From the NCBI GenBank assembly GCA_030704615.1, contig CM060734.1, positions 44,408,042-44,472,041 of the forward strand: a stretch of 64,000 bases of DNA, read 5' to 3'. Source of the DNA: Takakia lepidozioides. Lineage: Eukaryota; Streptophyta; Takakiopsida; Takakiales; Takakiaceae. The stretch's first letter is position 1; each line of letters opens with the position of its first letter. The notes beneath the pieces were generated by a model that worked only from the letters and a program-made list of their open reading frames with translations, was not told where the DNA came from and did no database searches. The translations under genes were made by a program, and so were the position numbers. This document shows, one piece after another, positions 39,761 to 51,900 of the stretch.

Positions 39761-40985
39761 ATCATTTCTGTGGCATGAGGGGGTTTTTTTTTTTGAATTT
39801 TTGAATTTTAGAGAAAGGGGATAGAGGCCCTTTTAATCAAATTTTCATTCCGCTCCAGCATAGTCTCATAAGCTTTTGGGAATCTATGGTGTACTCTGGT
39901 CTGCTCAGGTGAGCATGCTCACACACCCTATTCTTACATTATTCCTGTTATCTTCCGTGTGTATGTGCCTCAAAACAATTTATAAAAAAAATGAAAAAGG
40001 TCTCTTCCCGATGGAGGCAACAATTTAATGTTCCTTCATAAGCTTAATGAAGAACGCCTTCTGTTGGAAGGTAGACACTATATCAACTAGGTTATGCACA
40101 TGCAAGCCTGGCACAAGGATTGATGAAAACGTGGATAGAGTTTGTACAAGAAATATATACTGGTAGGGTGTCTTGTCATTCTCATGCTTCATTGGCCTCG
40201 GAAAGTCATTATGTAGATGATGGAGGTGAAATTGACAAGAAATATCAACGACAGATTGAGAATTTTTTTATGATGGATCCAGAGGTAGCAAGGAAATAAT
40301 GGAGCAGGAAATTTGCGTGGATTGAGAGAGAGAGAGAAAGGGAAGATGCATCTGCAGAACTACAATTTGTTTTCGGGAAGATAATCACATTTTGGGCTGC
40401 CTGATAATCTAGCTATGCATCAGAAAAGCCCCATCACAGGCACAAACCAGTACATTCCTACTGCCTTTAATTATAACATTGCTCTCCTATTTCAACTAAA
40501 GATTCACAATGTCAAGACACTGACTCCCGCTAAATCCCTCTAATTCCTGAAATGCGAAGATGCTGTCTAGGGTATGCCCTTCATTATAAAGGCAGGCACT
40601 GCTCTCATTGTACTTCATTCTCCAACAATTGTGCTCTTCAAAGTAGATCTCATCAAGCTCACTCACATTTCCGCACCCCTTTTTGGGTTGCTTCCCTCTG
40701 CTGACACAGGCCCTTCAACTGGCTGCATGCTGAGACAGGGTCCGCCCGTTAATCCCAAAGAGACGAGGAGTTAAGAGGGGCATTCCGGCCTGGTATTCCC
40801 TTCGGCACTGAAGAGCCCCCGAGCATCCTGCTACCTATGAACCTGTGGTACAGCGTAGACGAAGGGGGAAGAAAGATGAGAGCAACAAAGCAAGGCGCCT
40901 TCATCTACTGATGCCCTTATCACTACAATTGATGATTCCAATGATCAAAGATAAGGAGATACTGGGTGAATTAACATCCAAGACC
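39761..40985. other. Intergenic region and 3' flank of the glutaredoxin gene
   Basis: It begins with a T-rich tract (gggggtttttttttttt at 39780) at the truncated 5' side of the LINE. The remainder has no recognisable coding sequence. Confidence 0.4.
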
Positions 40986-41531
40986 TTAAGAGCACATGGC
41001 CTTCTCCACAACCTCCTTCAACTCCCCAGTTTTAAATGCCTCAAGAGTGATATCGCAGCCACCAAAGAATTCGCCATCAATATACAGCTGTGGAAAAGTG
41101 GGCCAATTAGAGTACTCCTTCATACCCTGCCGCAACTTATCGTCCTCCAGAATGTTAACTGTCTCATACGGCACACTTAAGGAGTTAAGAATCTGCACAC
41201 AAGTGTTGGAAAACCCACATTGCGGGAACATCTTGTTGCCCTTCATGAACAACACCACCTTATTGGACTCCACACACGCATCCAGGGCCTTCTTCAACTC
41301 AGGCGTCAATACTCCAGTACTACTTCCAGATGGCTGGAAGCTGGCTCTGCTGGTCAGCATCCGCCGTTCTACTTTGGAAACCTTCAGACCTGGGGCTGGG
41401 AAGGCGACACTCCCACCCCGCCATCTGCAAGTCACCGAGGCAGCCTTCTTTGAGCAACCCACTTCCGCAACCCCTGCAGTGCCCACAGGCTGCATACACA
41501 AGCTCAGCACAGGGGCGGCCATGGCTGCCAT
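40986..41531 (-). CDS. GRXS14: Chloroplast monothiol glutaredoxin, CGFS type (GRXS14-like)
   Basis: Single-exon frame of 181 residues from ATG 41531 (MAAMAAP). A longer in-frame extension upstream (to 41573) is GA-rich leader and I do not include it. Residues 1 to about 75 are Ser/Ala/Arg-rich and look like a chloroplast transit peptide. The glutaredoxin domain follows: LTPELKKALD, VVLFMKGNKMFPQCGFSNT with the CGFS active site, YSNWPTFPQLYIDGEFFGGC and the GSH-binding CDITLEAFKTGEL. The end VEKAMCS is typical of plant GRXS14. Such proteins bind and transfer [2Fe-2S] clusters in the stroma and interact with BolA proteins. Lack of introns contrasts with its neighbours; the leader has a CT-rich tract on the minus strand's complement (41535-41575). 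Confidence 0.93.
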   Translation of the reverse strand: MAAMAAPVLSLCMQPVGTAGVAEVGCSKKAASVTCRWRGGSVAFPAPGLKVSKVERRMLTSRASFQPSGSSTGVLTPELKKALDACVESNKVVLFMKGNKMFPQCGFSNTCVQILNSLSVPYETVNILEDDKLRQGMKEYSNWPTFPQLYIDGEFFGGCDITLEAFKTGELKEVVEKAMCS

Positions 41532-41639
41532 TCTTTCTCTCTCGCTCTCTCCCTCCCTCCCTCCCTCTGACACCGCCCTTTAACAACGTGCTCTACTTGC
41601 TTTCATCTCTCCCACACACATTTCCTACCCCATCTTAGC

Positions 41640-43690
41640 AATTCTGAATTACCCTTATGAAGGTAGTCTTTCATGTTTGCCAAGTGGGTGGGATTGCATC
41701 TACCTTAGAGTATCCATACATATAGTTTATCGTAGTGTCTATAGTTCAGGTGATACTGGGCCTCGTGGATATAGATCTTCAATGTCGTTTCCGGTGAAGT
41801 TTGTGATACAACCCTAGATCCACTGGATCTACCATTATCAAGGTAATTCGATCCTACAATGGTTTCATACCTCCATAACTTGGATGATTTCGAAGATACA
41901 GTTCATTACAGTAATGGCTTCAGTTAATTCCAAACGTATGATGTGGAGAAACTGAAATATGCGGTTTTCTCCCATAAAGTTTCTTTCGAGAAGCTGCGTA
42001 ATCTTCTTGTCTACTCAAGCCCTGCGGATTGCGTAGCTTGTGTAGATGTGAGTTGGAAAGGCGTAGCATTGTCTGTTCCATCTTATGAGCCTGGTTTGCC
42101 GTCAGGGATGCTGATTCTCTTCTTTGGATCCATTGTGGTTTGGATTTTTATTCAGAATTTCTACTTCCAGATTTAGAAATCCGTGACGCTTGGATGGCGT
42201 GTAGAATCCAGTTTGTGTCAAAACTGGAATGGCGTAAACAGTAATCTGCTATTGCGTTGAATCAAGGAATAATCTGTGTGGATGATGCTGTGCAGTTTAG
42301 GTGATAGTGAATTAAAGTAAACACTAAGTTTCCCCTCCATCAAGACAATAGGAGTACAAGGCAACCACTGAATTTCTTCAGCATTCTAACTAGCAAAGAA
42401 GGAAAGTCAATCTCGCAACCCACAACAAATTCCATGTCAGCTTTGTTCCCTAAGGAATTCTTTGACATGATGTTCACAGTCGCTTTGAGAATGTTGGGAG
42501 CATCCACAGTCTTTGCCAATCTTCGTGCTGGTCATATGAACACCCTGAAATCATTTGTTTGAGTGACAGCTAGTTCCTCCGCAAGGAAACATCAAAGACA
42601 TCCATTTTACACACTTGAGTGCTCTTCATTTCCACTGCGTTAGCAACTTCTCCAGGTGGTAGCCATGGATTCTCAACATGGATTACTTTATATAAAAGGA
42701 AAGAGCCACAGGAGAAACACTCATACATTAGCCATAGGTGCAACCTATGCAACCTGAAGAAATTGTCACAAGATGAGTTACAAGAGGGGGCTACAATCCG
42801 CATCTTGACCACAATCGTGCCGGGCTTCTGACGCAAGCAACGCATATGTATTGAGCTGGTGCAAAAACTAGTCTTCCCAAAACATGGTGAGGAGGCAGAA
42901 TTCATCTGCGCCATCTGACAATTGAAGTGCCTGAAAGATGATATAGTGAGAAGATCTCTCCAGGACTACCGACATTTCAGCTCATAATTATTCTCATCCA
43001 AAAGGTACCTGAAGGTTGTGGCAGTGAGAAATGTAGCAGAATGGAGCCTTAGAATGTACTCATAAGACGTATATTTGCCGTAGTCTTGTCGCCATAGGCC
43101 CCTTGCCTAGGCAGAACAGAAGGGAAAATGAATGGAGACTTAGAGAAAAGTTAGAACCAATATATATAGAGGGCCAAGTAAGGGAGAGCAGATGGAAAAG
43201 ACAATGAACAAACACATAATAGGGTCAACACCTTTATTTATATCACTACATTGCTAAATTAGTACAGGAAGAGGCAGAGGTAATCTATCTACATCCTTAT
43301 AATGATTACTTCTGTGCAATACTACTTACACCAGACATGGATCACCTTCCAACAAGAGACCCACACACTTTCAAGGAGAGAACAAAACCTTAGTACCCAG
43401 CATATTTTCTGAGATAAGATGCTCAGGAATTGAAGAAAGACTATGTGGCTCTGCACGTATGAACATTAATAATCATTAAAAACATAGAACTGCAGTTTCA
43501 AGTCCTGTAGGAAGTTTCTTGAGTAAGGCCCAGCAGCTATCAAGGCCTTAAACCAGTTCCAGAGAAGCTGAGTTTTCACCCTAACAGAGGTCAGATTGTT
43601 TCTGTAGATGTTTGATAGTTTTTGGGTAAACAGAAACCACCCTCATCTTGGAGGCTTGGAACCCCTGGTGGTTATGAAACATTTTCTCAG
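41640..43690. other. Intergenic region with a dispersed repeat and one suggestive frame
   Basis: The minus-strand frame 42914-42570 contains LLYKVIHVENPWLPPGEVAN and looks coding-like in its second half. I do not recognise it and find no partner exons; it may be a decayed gene piece. At about 43065-43125 tttgccgtagtcttgtcgcc and following bases resemble 1505-1590. Confidence 0.35.
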
Positions 43691-43695
43691 AGTTG

Positions 43696-44850
43696 TTAGA
43701 CATATGCATTCAGCCTCGGCTCAAAGCTGATACCGCACGACTGCCACATGTTTACTTCTGGGAGCTCGGGTGGGAAGTCAGAACTGGGCCACCAATCCCA
43801 GGATTTTTTCCTGATATCGTACATCAAAGCTGGCCTGTAGTCACTGCTGGTAGGCGCGGTGAAGAAGATCAAGTCACCTGTTCCAAAGCATGAGAGAGGC
43901 TTACTAGGCATCTTAGTTCCGAAATCCTTGCACATCTGGGAGGGCATCCTTTCGAGTTCCATCCACTCCTTTTTCTTTGGATCAAGCTCCCATATCTGGA
44001 TTGCAAAGGTCGCCTGCTCCTCAAGCCCTCCTATAAGCATAAGTCTGCCATGGCATTCCACAAGAGAAGGAGACATGATAGGTGCTGGCATTCGCACTGG
44101 GACTTCATGCCAAGCCCCCTGCCGCAGGTCGTATGCTAGAAGACCTAGAGTTGAAAATGGATAGGTCAGGCAGTAAAAAATGCCATCACACCAGAGAGAA
44201 GTATCTCCACCAATTTTGCGAGCAGGCGACGAGGCACCACCTTGGGTCCATGAGTTGCTTTTCGAGTCATAAATTTCCGTTATCATGCTGTGATCTTCCA
44301 GCCGACCGCGCACTAGAACTTTAAAAGCTCTGGCCTTCTCATCATACACCATGCCAACTGTGGCTATCATCCAAGTCAGCATAGGAGGCAGCTTTCGCCA
44401 CATTTGAGTCATAGGATTGCACACGTACATACCTGGCCACTTGAACCAGGCGTTTGAGAAGCATAGCAGTCCTCCTGCTGCTGCTACCACATGTAGATTG
44501 TAAGCATTGAAAGGGATCGGAACATCATACCAGCTATCCAAGCCAGAATCGTAAGCAAACATTGAATTTTCGGTAGAGGTCATCACGATCCAAGGCTTTT
44601 GAGGCGCAATTTCCAACCGCAGCTTCGCAAATGCTTCAGTGAAAACATATCTATTCCATCTTTTGCAGACAGAACGCATCCGGACAAGACTGTGGAGAGG
44701 TAGACACGCGAGTACTCTTTCCAGAAGCTCCTCAGGGAGCTTACTCCATGTCTTTGCATCGAGAATAATGCCTATCTTAGCCATGTCCTCACAAAATGCC
44801 ACTGCCACAGCTCCTGCTTCATGGCTCAAAAGGGATACCTCTTCGGCCAT
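43696..44850 (-). CDS. F-box/kelch-type protein
   Basis: Uninterrupted frame of 384 residues. Residues about 34-75 are an F-box (WSKLPEELLERVLACLPLHS, then VRMRSVCKRWNRYVFTEAF), which binds SKP1/ASK proteins in SCF ubiquitin ligases. The rest has kelch/FBA-like repeats: MYVCNPMTQMWRKLPPM, ITEIYDSKSNSWTQGGASSP, LLAYDLRQGAWHEVPVRMP, VECHGRLMLIGGLEEQ, IQIWELDPKKKEWMELERMP and LMYDIRKKSWDWWP. The arrangement resembles the plant family that includes At5g15710 and HAWAIIAN SKIRT; I cannot choose between subfamilies. The ATG at 44850 precedes a 33-residue extension before the F-box. The target protein is unknown. Confidence 0.9.
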   Translation of the reverse strand: MAEEVSLLSHEAGAVAVAFCEDMAKIGIILDAKTWSKLPEELLERVLACLPLHSLVRMRSVCKRWNRYVFTEAFAKLRLEIAPQKPWIVMTSTENSMFAYDSGLDSWYDVPIPFNAYNLHVVAAAGGLLCFSNAWFKWPGMYVCNPMTQMWRKLPPMLTWMIATVGMVYDEKARAFKVLVRGRLEDHSMITEIYDSKSNSWTQGGASSPARKIGGDTSLWCDGIFYCLTYPFSTLGLLAYDLRQGAWHEVPVRMPAPIMSPSLVECHGRLMLIGGLEEQATFAIQIWELDPKKKEWMELERMPSQMCKDFGTKMPSKPLSCFGTGDLIFFTAPTSSDYRPALMYDIRKKSWDWWPSSDFPPELPEVNMWQSCGISFEPRLNAYV

Positions 44851-46560
44851 CCCTTCCCGTGAAAAGACTAAAGATTATCCAGGACGAGAACCTCCAAGCG
44901 GCTCAAAGCTTCACCTAATGCGTGTGTGGTAATCTACTCGTACATGGTCAAAGTAACTCCAAACTCCACCATACCGAGCCTGCGAGAAGGAGGAGCAAAT
45001 ATGAGAAGTCAGAACGAAAGAAACGGCGATAAAGAAAACTAAACACCTACAACCTCCACGAACCAGTGTAATATCAGAAACTGACAAGAGAAAAGGATAA
45101 AACAGACAGACAGCCTAAAGAGCGAGACTAACTTGGTCCAACCTCCAGAAGTCCTCAGGATATTTCAGAACAACCCGAAAGAAAACCAACTCAAAGGTGA
45201 ATACAAAGACAAATTACGACAAGTGAAACAGAACTGAACAAACAAAAATTACATACAGAGAGATTGTGAAAATGAAACTCTCCAGGAAGCTTCAACTAGC
45301 GCCAGCAGAGAAAATAGAGTGAGGGAAAACGTGATGAAGAAGGAGAAGAAGATGAAGTTGAAGAGGTTCGAATTCTGCACACATCAGAAAAAACAAAAGT
45401 AGAGACACACATAAAGAAACGGAGAGACAGAAAAAGAAAAAAAAAAGAGAGAGAGACAGAAAGACCAGCCCGCCGCGAAGGAAGCTCCAATCCTGCTCAG
45501 CCACTAATCCCTCAAAACAGAGAGAAAGATAAATAAAACATAAACATGGAAAGTGGACATCACCGCCCGAACTCCATCCAAGATACCAAGAGGGGGGTAC
45601 CGGGGGACCCGGGAACCAGGCGCAGCTACCGCTGCCTGCACACTTGCCCGCCATGCGTTCGCCGCTGTCACTGTGCGCGGCCCCCATGGCAGATATTCCC
45701 GTTCCCCGCCCTCCCACACGCCATCCTTTGTTCTCTCTCCTCGGCCCCACCCCCACGATCCACCCTCCATCATTCCTCGGATCCATCATTTCTCTTCTCC
45801 ATCCCTCCCATCCCCATCTCTGATGCATCTCCCTCTCTGTAAGTACTCTGTACATCACTCTAGACTTTTGTTCGGCAATATAGTTAGGAGGTGACACTGT
45901 TTGGGGCGGCCGCTTTCCCATGGGTGGGACCCGGATGTTGTTGCCATTGAAAAATTTACAGCGTCTAGAAAGCTTTCCAACCGCATACTGTTGGAATCTT
46001 CCATTGGTATCCCTAGGTAGATGGTGCTAGTCTGGTGTGAGAGAGAGATGACGTCCTCTAAACAAGACCCTTCCGTATGGAGTCTAGAGATATCAGATAC
46101 CTTTTCTCCCTTGACTGCAAATTCTGCACTTCTGGCACCCTTTAACTGAACACATGGTCAGATCTACACAGCTTGACCATTGTATCACGTTCCTGTGACT
46201 ACATCCCCTACACCTTCACCTAAGCTTCCAACGAATTTTTCCATTGGAATTGGAATCTCATAGCTTGTTTGTGAGCATGAAAAGTTTCTGCAACCTAGGA
46301 AAAGCATTCACATATCTGTTTGAATGGATGAACCAATTGAAACCAAATTCTACAGGAACGTGCCTCATGATGTTGGCCACCTCCTTCTCCTAAGTTTTCA
46401 GGGTTTTGGGGTCAGATTTTGGTATACCTCCTTGGTACTGATCTGGAGGGGGTTTGATTTTCTGCTCTTTGCCACATTGTTGGGTTTGGGACAAGTTTGT
46501 GTTGTGTTGATTGGAAAACTGGACGGTCCTAATGTTGTCAATCAACTTGCTAAGGTCCTC
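44851..46560. other. 5' flank of the F-box gene and intergenic sequence
   Basis: A purine-rich stretch on the plus strand (45300-45475; CT-rich on the coding strand) probably belongs to the 5' leader or promoter of the F-box gene. Long frames here follow base composition and have no protein-like content. Confidence 0.4.
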
Positions 46561-46588
46561 CTAAATTTTGTTCTGATGGGGTTTCTCA

Positions 46589-46654
46589 AGTCTTGTAAGA
46601 GAAACCCCATGCTCAGATCTACAGAATTGAGATGGGGTTTCTCTTACAAGACCT
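46589..46654. repeat. Inverted repeat, 22-bp arms, 20-bp loop
   Basis: agtcttgtaagagaaacccc at 46590 onward is followed by its reverse complement, ggggtttctcttacaagac, at about 46634-46653. A further copy of gatggggtttctc precedes the left arm. A stable hairpin could form. No gene contains it. Confidence 0.7.
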
Positions 46655-48930
46655 CTAAATCTGCACTGTCCTTGGCTTATCCAGTGGGCCACCCCGCTGA
46701 AGATGGGGTCACCCCACTTGGCAGCGGGACCCGCCCTGCCCTGCATTCACTGCAGTGTGAAGGGCGGGACCCAAATTCCCACCTTGTCCGCAGGCACCCG
46801 AAGATTCGGGCAGCGGGCCTTGTGCAGGGCCGATTTGTCCGCATGTCACGATTTTTGCCGTGAAAATCGCCATAACTTTCTGCCATCTTCACCAATTATC
46901 CTGGAGCAGGTTTCTCTTGCTCCGGGCTACAATGTTTCTATTTACTGCAGGTCAATCGGATTCGAATCAAGGAAGCTACAGTGACTTGAACAAAAGGGGT
47001 GCGATCCGTTTCAAATGTCGGAGAGGAAATCTGCATATAGTTAGCAATTTGCAGTCAAGAGTGAAGCTCCCAGAGGTGATGTTATCATGGACCTACAAGG
47101 ACAACTGCCTCCAATCTCGACAATCTCGACACTGACCTAGAGAGGTTTTCTACCCAGTAGTCCAGACTGAACACTGGGCTGCCCCCTCTGAAGCCTCCAT
47201 GTCTCATTAACATACAAATTCAGAGGCAACAGTGAATCATAGTTCACCACTGACTGTAATATAGACATTTTGTGATAATAGTCCTAAGAAAACCTTAACA
47301 TTAATCGATGAGCTCAACATCTTTGTCTCGTGAGGTAGTGTGTCAAATTGTGTGGATACGTTAGATTGATTCCAAGACATGAAATTTGAAAGGGATCGAG
47401 GTGGGATGACATACATGTTTATTAGTGCAGCGTCACACCGTGCTGCTTCGGGCTTGTAATGCCTGGTAGGTAATCTGACAACTGTAGCATTTTCTGGCAC
47501 CCTGACATGTCCTCATCCACTTGTTGACATGTCTTCAGATCCGAGGGGACATTTACTATCCCTGATCACGGTGATCAGGGACCTCGATGCTATGCTCTGT
47601 CTGACAGAACAAGAGGTCTTTTGAGTGCCTGTCCCCCTCTTTCGAAACAGAAAAGACAGAGTTTTTTCTGTGGTCCCAACTTTGCCAGATATTGGACCAA
47701 ACCTTTTACAAGAATGCTGATATCTCATCTACAGGTGCAGGCCCCCGTGCGATTTGCAAACATTGGGGAAAAGAGATGATCTTCTTGGAGGGTTCCAGAC
47801 ACACGGAAATCAACTTTACAACTTTTGGAATCGTGCAACCAATAACCAAAGGCACCAAGGGACAACGATAGACCAAGTCCCAAAAGTCAATCAAACGAGG
47901 CCCGACCGAATGAGTCGGTAGCTGAGGTGAATGATGGGGTGTGTCAGGAACAAATAACATCATATTCCTCTGGTGTGGCCCTCGGAGCTGTGTGGATGCA
48001 AAAGCAAGACTCTCAATGGATCATGCTTTGGTAACTATTTGTCAACGTAGGCGGCCGTTCCTTCTGACGTCATCTTGACTCGACAGTCAAAGGAACATTA
48101 TACATCCACAGGAATCCAGCAGGAAGAAAGCAAAGATAAGAAAGAAAGAGAAGGAGATTAGACTTCTGACAATGGCCTTTGACTCTGACTGGATGCAGCA
48201 GAGGAGGGGTGAGGGTGGGGGGAGAGAGTGGGGATGGGGGAGCACTGGTGGAAGGCTCCATTGGGTACTGGGACCTACCTCAAAGAATGAAGTCGCCGCC
48301 CAGAACTCTAGCTCAAGAGGACGCTGAGAGCTGTGGCCAATCTTTTGTCTTTTTTGTGTCTGAGTACCAAAAAAGAGGAAGAGGAAAGGAACCTACATAA
48401 TGTCCACAGAGGGCAACAAGAGGTCATGGGACAGGGAAAAACAAATCAAGAACTCAAAGAAGAAGATACTAATATAGAGAGGTTAATAAAAAAATAAAGT
48501 TGGAAATTACTTTTGTCAGGCATCTTGGAAGAACAGTAGAAACCACTGAAGCAAAATACAAAATTAGACCCCTATTGTTCCACGAAGTGCAGAGTGCCTG
48601 ACGCACTCAGTTTTGTGGAGGGTGGTTCAACAAATTTTTGGATTCTTTAGAGAGATGGCAAGCTTGTGCCATGGATCCAAGACAGTGTTGCCAAAGTCTA
48701 ATGCAATCTTAGTAAGAGGCCGCGACTCCACTTGCGAGGATTAAAAGGAAAATCCATGAGGGCAATTTGCTTTCAGATTTCAACTCTTCCATGGACTCAG
48801 TTGAAGCCATGGATAATGTTACAAGATGCTTTGATTCCCGTGCACAGAAAATATTACATATGCTAATCAATGAATTTCCCGATTTCCCTAGACTTGCCAT
48901 GGCCATCTGAATCCGGCTGGAGAGGAAGTT
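46655..48930. other. Intergenic region, GC-rich block at 46690-46830
   Basis: The block at 46690-46830 is much richer in GC than its surroundings and holds short palindromes (cactgcagtg, cccgaagattcggg). I found no protein-like frame and no tRNA or other RNA gene. Confidence 0.35.
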
Positions 48931-51900
48931 TCAAGCACCCTTTGCTGTTTGGTTTCCAGCCCCGTTGGTTGCTTCTTTGCCAGTTGAGGAGTTGGCCTCA
49001 CCTTCTATTTGGATACTAGCTGGCTCACTTGTTACTCGTAATAGCACCTTGGGCGGTGACGGGGTTGGAGAAGATGGGGGCTTCAAATTGGCATACCTGT
49101 GCATCCACAATCACAGCAACATATGATTTTCCAACAGCTCAGTGCTCCAAATGGCAAACTCAATTCAGGAAATTAACCTCTCGACTAACTCAAATGCCAA
49201 AGTCTTTAAGATCAAAACAACTATCCTGAGAGTGCACATCATGTAGACAGGAGAGAGGGCACTCAGGGAACCTGGTGTAGGGAGATAGTGGTCTTGAAGG
49301 TGGAGGCAAAGATTGAGAATCCAATGCGAGAGATGAAGCATCTGGAGGTGTTGTTTGTGATAGCCCAGTGGGAGACTTGGCCAATTCTGATAGTTGGGGT
49401 GGAGTTTCAGGCTTGTTGGCCACTTTCGGTTGTTGCCAAGGCCACTGGAAAGTGGTTCCTGCTCGTGCTAATTCCAAAGCAAGGGCCGCCCTTGCAGTTG
49501 CAGCCTCAGCAGCTCTTTTGGCCACCCCTGTTACATCCTCACTTCCAAGCGAGATCACTGCCCCTTTCACCTTCTCCCCTATATCTGTGGTGGACGTCAG
49601 CAATTCCTTTGCCTTTGACTCAATTTCTGCAGTCTTTTCCTCAGTCTCAGTTTTCTCTGACCATGGGGGTCGTGGAGTGGGGGATGCCGGAGGCTTCAAG
49701 TTCGGATACCTGCATAATGTAGATGATAGTTAAGTGAACAACACCTGGAAAAGCAAGGAAAAGAGACTTGTCTTAACAAAAGGGAAGGTGTGAGATTGTT
49801 GTCGTTGTGACCTGGTGTAAGGTGAGATGGCCCGGGGTGGAGGTGGGAGTGCAGTGGAGCCCACCCAATCCATTGGTAGAGTTGGGATCGATTAACTGAT
49901 TCTGTTGCCTCAAGACGAGGATCCCTGATTGACAGAAGCCTGTTACTTTTACTTAACTATCTACCTACTTGCAGCAGAATCTTGGGGCAAGAGCAGACCT
50001 CCCGTCAGGCTTTTCCGTTTCCTGCCAATGGCCAGATGATAGCGGTGGATCTGGCCCTATCAAGTGCCAGCCTTTCTCTAGCTGCTGCCTCCTCCCTATT
50101 GGCCCTGTTCACCACAACACTCTTGGAGCTTTCCTTTTTTGTGCTCAACTCTTCCTCGGCCCTGGCAGGTGGGTCAGGTTTGGTCTCTTTCAGAGCTTCT
50201 TGTGTTTCGTCCGTGGCTGCTTCTGTCTTGGCCTTTAGTTCAAGGCTAACTTCCTCAGACTGTGGAGGTGTTGGAGAAGGAGAAGATGGCGGCTTCAGAT
50301 CAGCATCCCTGAATTTTTGAAAGAATAGAAGATTGTTCATCTGACCAAGAACATAAACGATCAACCATGTAGGAATAACAATTCTCAAAAACATTTTCAA
50401 AGTATAATTCCCCTTTGTGAAAAATGCAGACCAAAAGTGGAAAGTTGAAAGTACGCAAATTTTGGGCAAGAGGCTTAGGACGGAATGACAGCGTGAGGCA
50501 GAAGAACTCAAACTTTTCCAAGACAACTGCATTTTGACTCCGAACTTTGTATAATCTTCAAAGGAACCAGACCTGTAGCTCGACACTGACTTGAGGCAAC
50601 AAGACAGAAATTGAGAAAACTGGGTAAGAGCAGAATGGGAAATTCTCGAAGAAGAAGGGGAAGGGCAGAAAAGACATAGATATGTACTTCTTCACTGTTC
50701 ATCACAAATGTTTGCTATGATCTGATATCTCCAGGGGAACTCAAATAACTAGTGGGAACGCCCTTTGTTTCAGGGAACCGTTCCCAATAGCGGGGAGAAC
50801 CTTGAGGGCCCTGTAGAATCTGTTACATAATATTAACAATGTTGTATAGACACTTTCCTGCACTGCTGCTCTAGTTTGGCCAAAGACAAAGAAAGAGAGA
50901 AGTGCTTGCCTTGCAGAGGGGGACAGCGGAGTTGGGGTGAGAGGAAACTCCTTCGTTGCCACGTCGGTGGCTGTGACCTCAGCAAAGTTACTTGGTGACA
51001 CAGTAAGAGACTTGGGTGGAGATTCCTCTACAGGTTCACGTCCCTCCTTGTCCTCATTATCTACCTCCCAAAACCAACGGAAAGGCTTGAATGCTGCTGC
51101 CTTCACCTTCTTAGGAAGAGGCACCACGTCGGCCCTTGCCACTACCTGCTCTTCTTCGTTCACCTTTCTCTGTCCTTCAATCTCTTTCTCTTTTGTGGCC
51201 TCTTCCTCCCTTCTCTCAGTACTTTCCACCACCTCGGCTGCTCTAGCTTCAGCCTCCTCCTCAAGCTTGCTCTGTGCTGCAGCCTGAGCTTCAAGTTTCT
51301 CTTTATTTTTCCTTGCAGCTTCCTCTTTGGCAGCTTCCTCCTTAGCTACAAGCTCTTTCTCAGCAGATGCCTTGGCTGCTGCATTTTCTGCAGCACAGTA
51401 CAACAAAGAAAAGTATGGGTTCTGGAAGACGGATACCTATCCTTGTTGGAGTGATGTCCATATTTTCTTTGGTGGAGAAACAACAGAGGGGAGTTCTGGC
51501 ACAAGAGCGTCTATCAGGGGCTATGTCACATGGAGTGAAGCATGTAATCAGATGGATCTCTCCCTCTTCACCCCCCAACACCTCAAATCCAATTAGTTCC
51601 TTGTTCTCACCTTCTTCCATGACCTTCGCTTTAGTATCTTGCTCAGCCTTCAAGGCTGCTGGATCAGCCGGCTTTCTCTTGGCTTCCACATTTGCTTTCA
51701 CTTCCACTTTTTCCTCCTTCACCTTGGCCTCAGCATCAATATCAGCCTCCACAGCCACCACAATCTGGTTCTTCTCCTGCTCGCTCAATCTGCAGGGAAA
51801 GACTCTTTTGAGTTTAGAAGCTTTGACACATACAATTCAGGCAAACTATTTACAGATAGAAAGATTAACTTACCTTGGGACTTGAAGTAATGACTGTACA

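Noticed and set aside
45292-45921. Minus-strand frame of about 209 codons upstream of the F-box gene
   Set aside because: Low-complexity Arg/Gly and Phe/Leu runs come from purine/pyrimidine tracts; probably leader and promoter sequence.
46690-46830. GC-rich block with palindromes considered as an RNA gene
   Set aside because: No cloverleaf with tRNA A and B boxes and no known ncRNA pattern could be made out.
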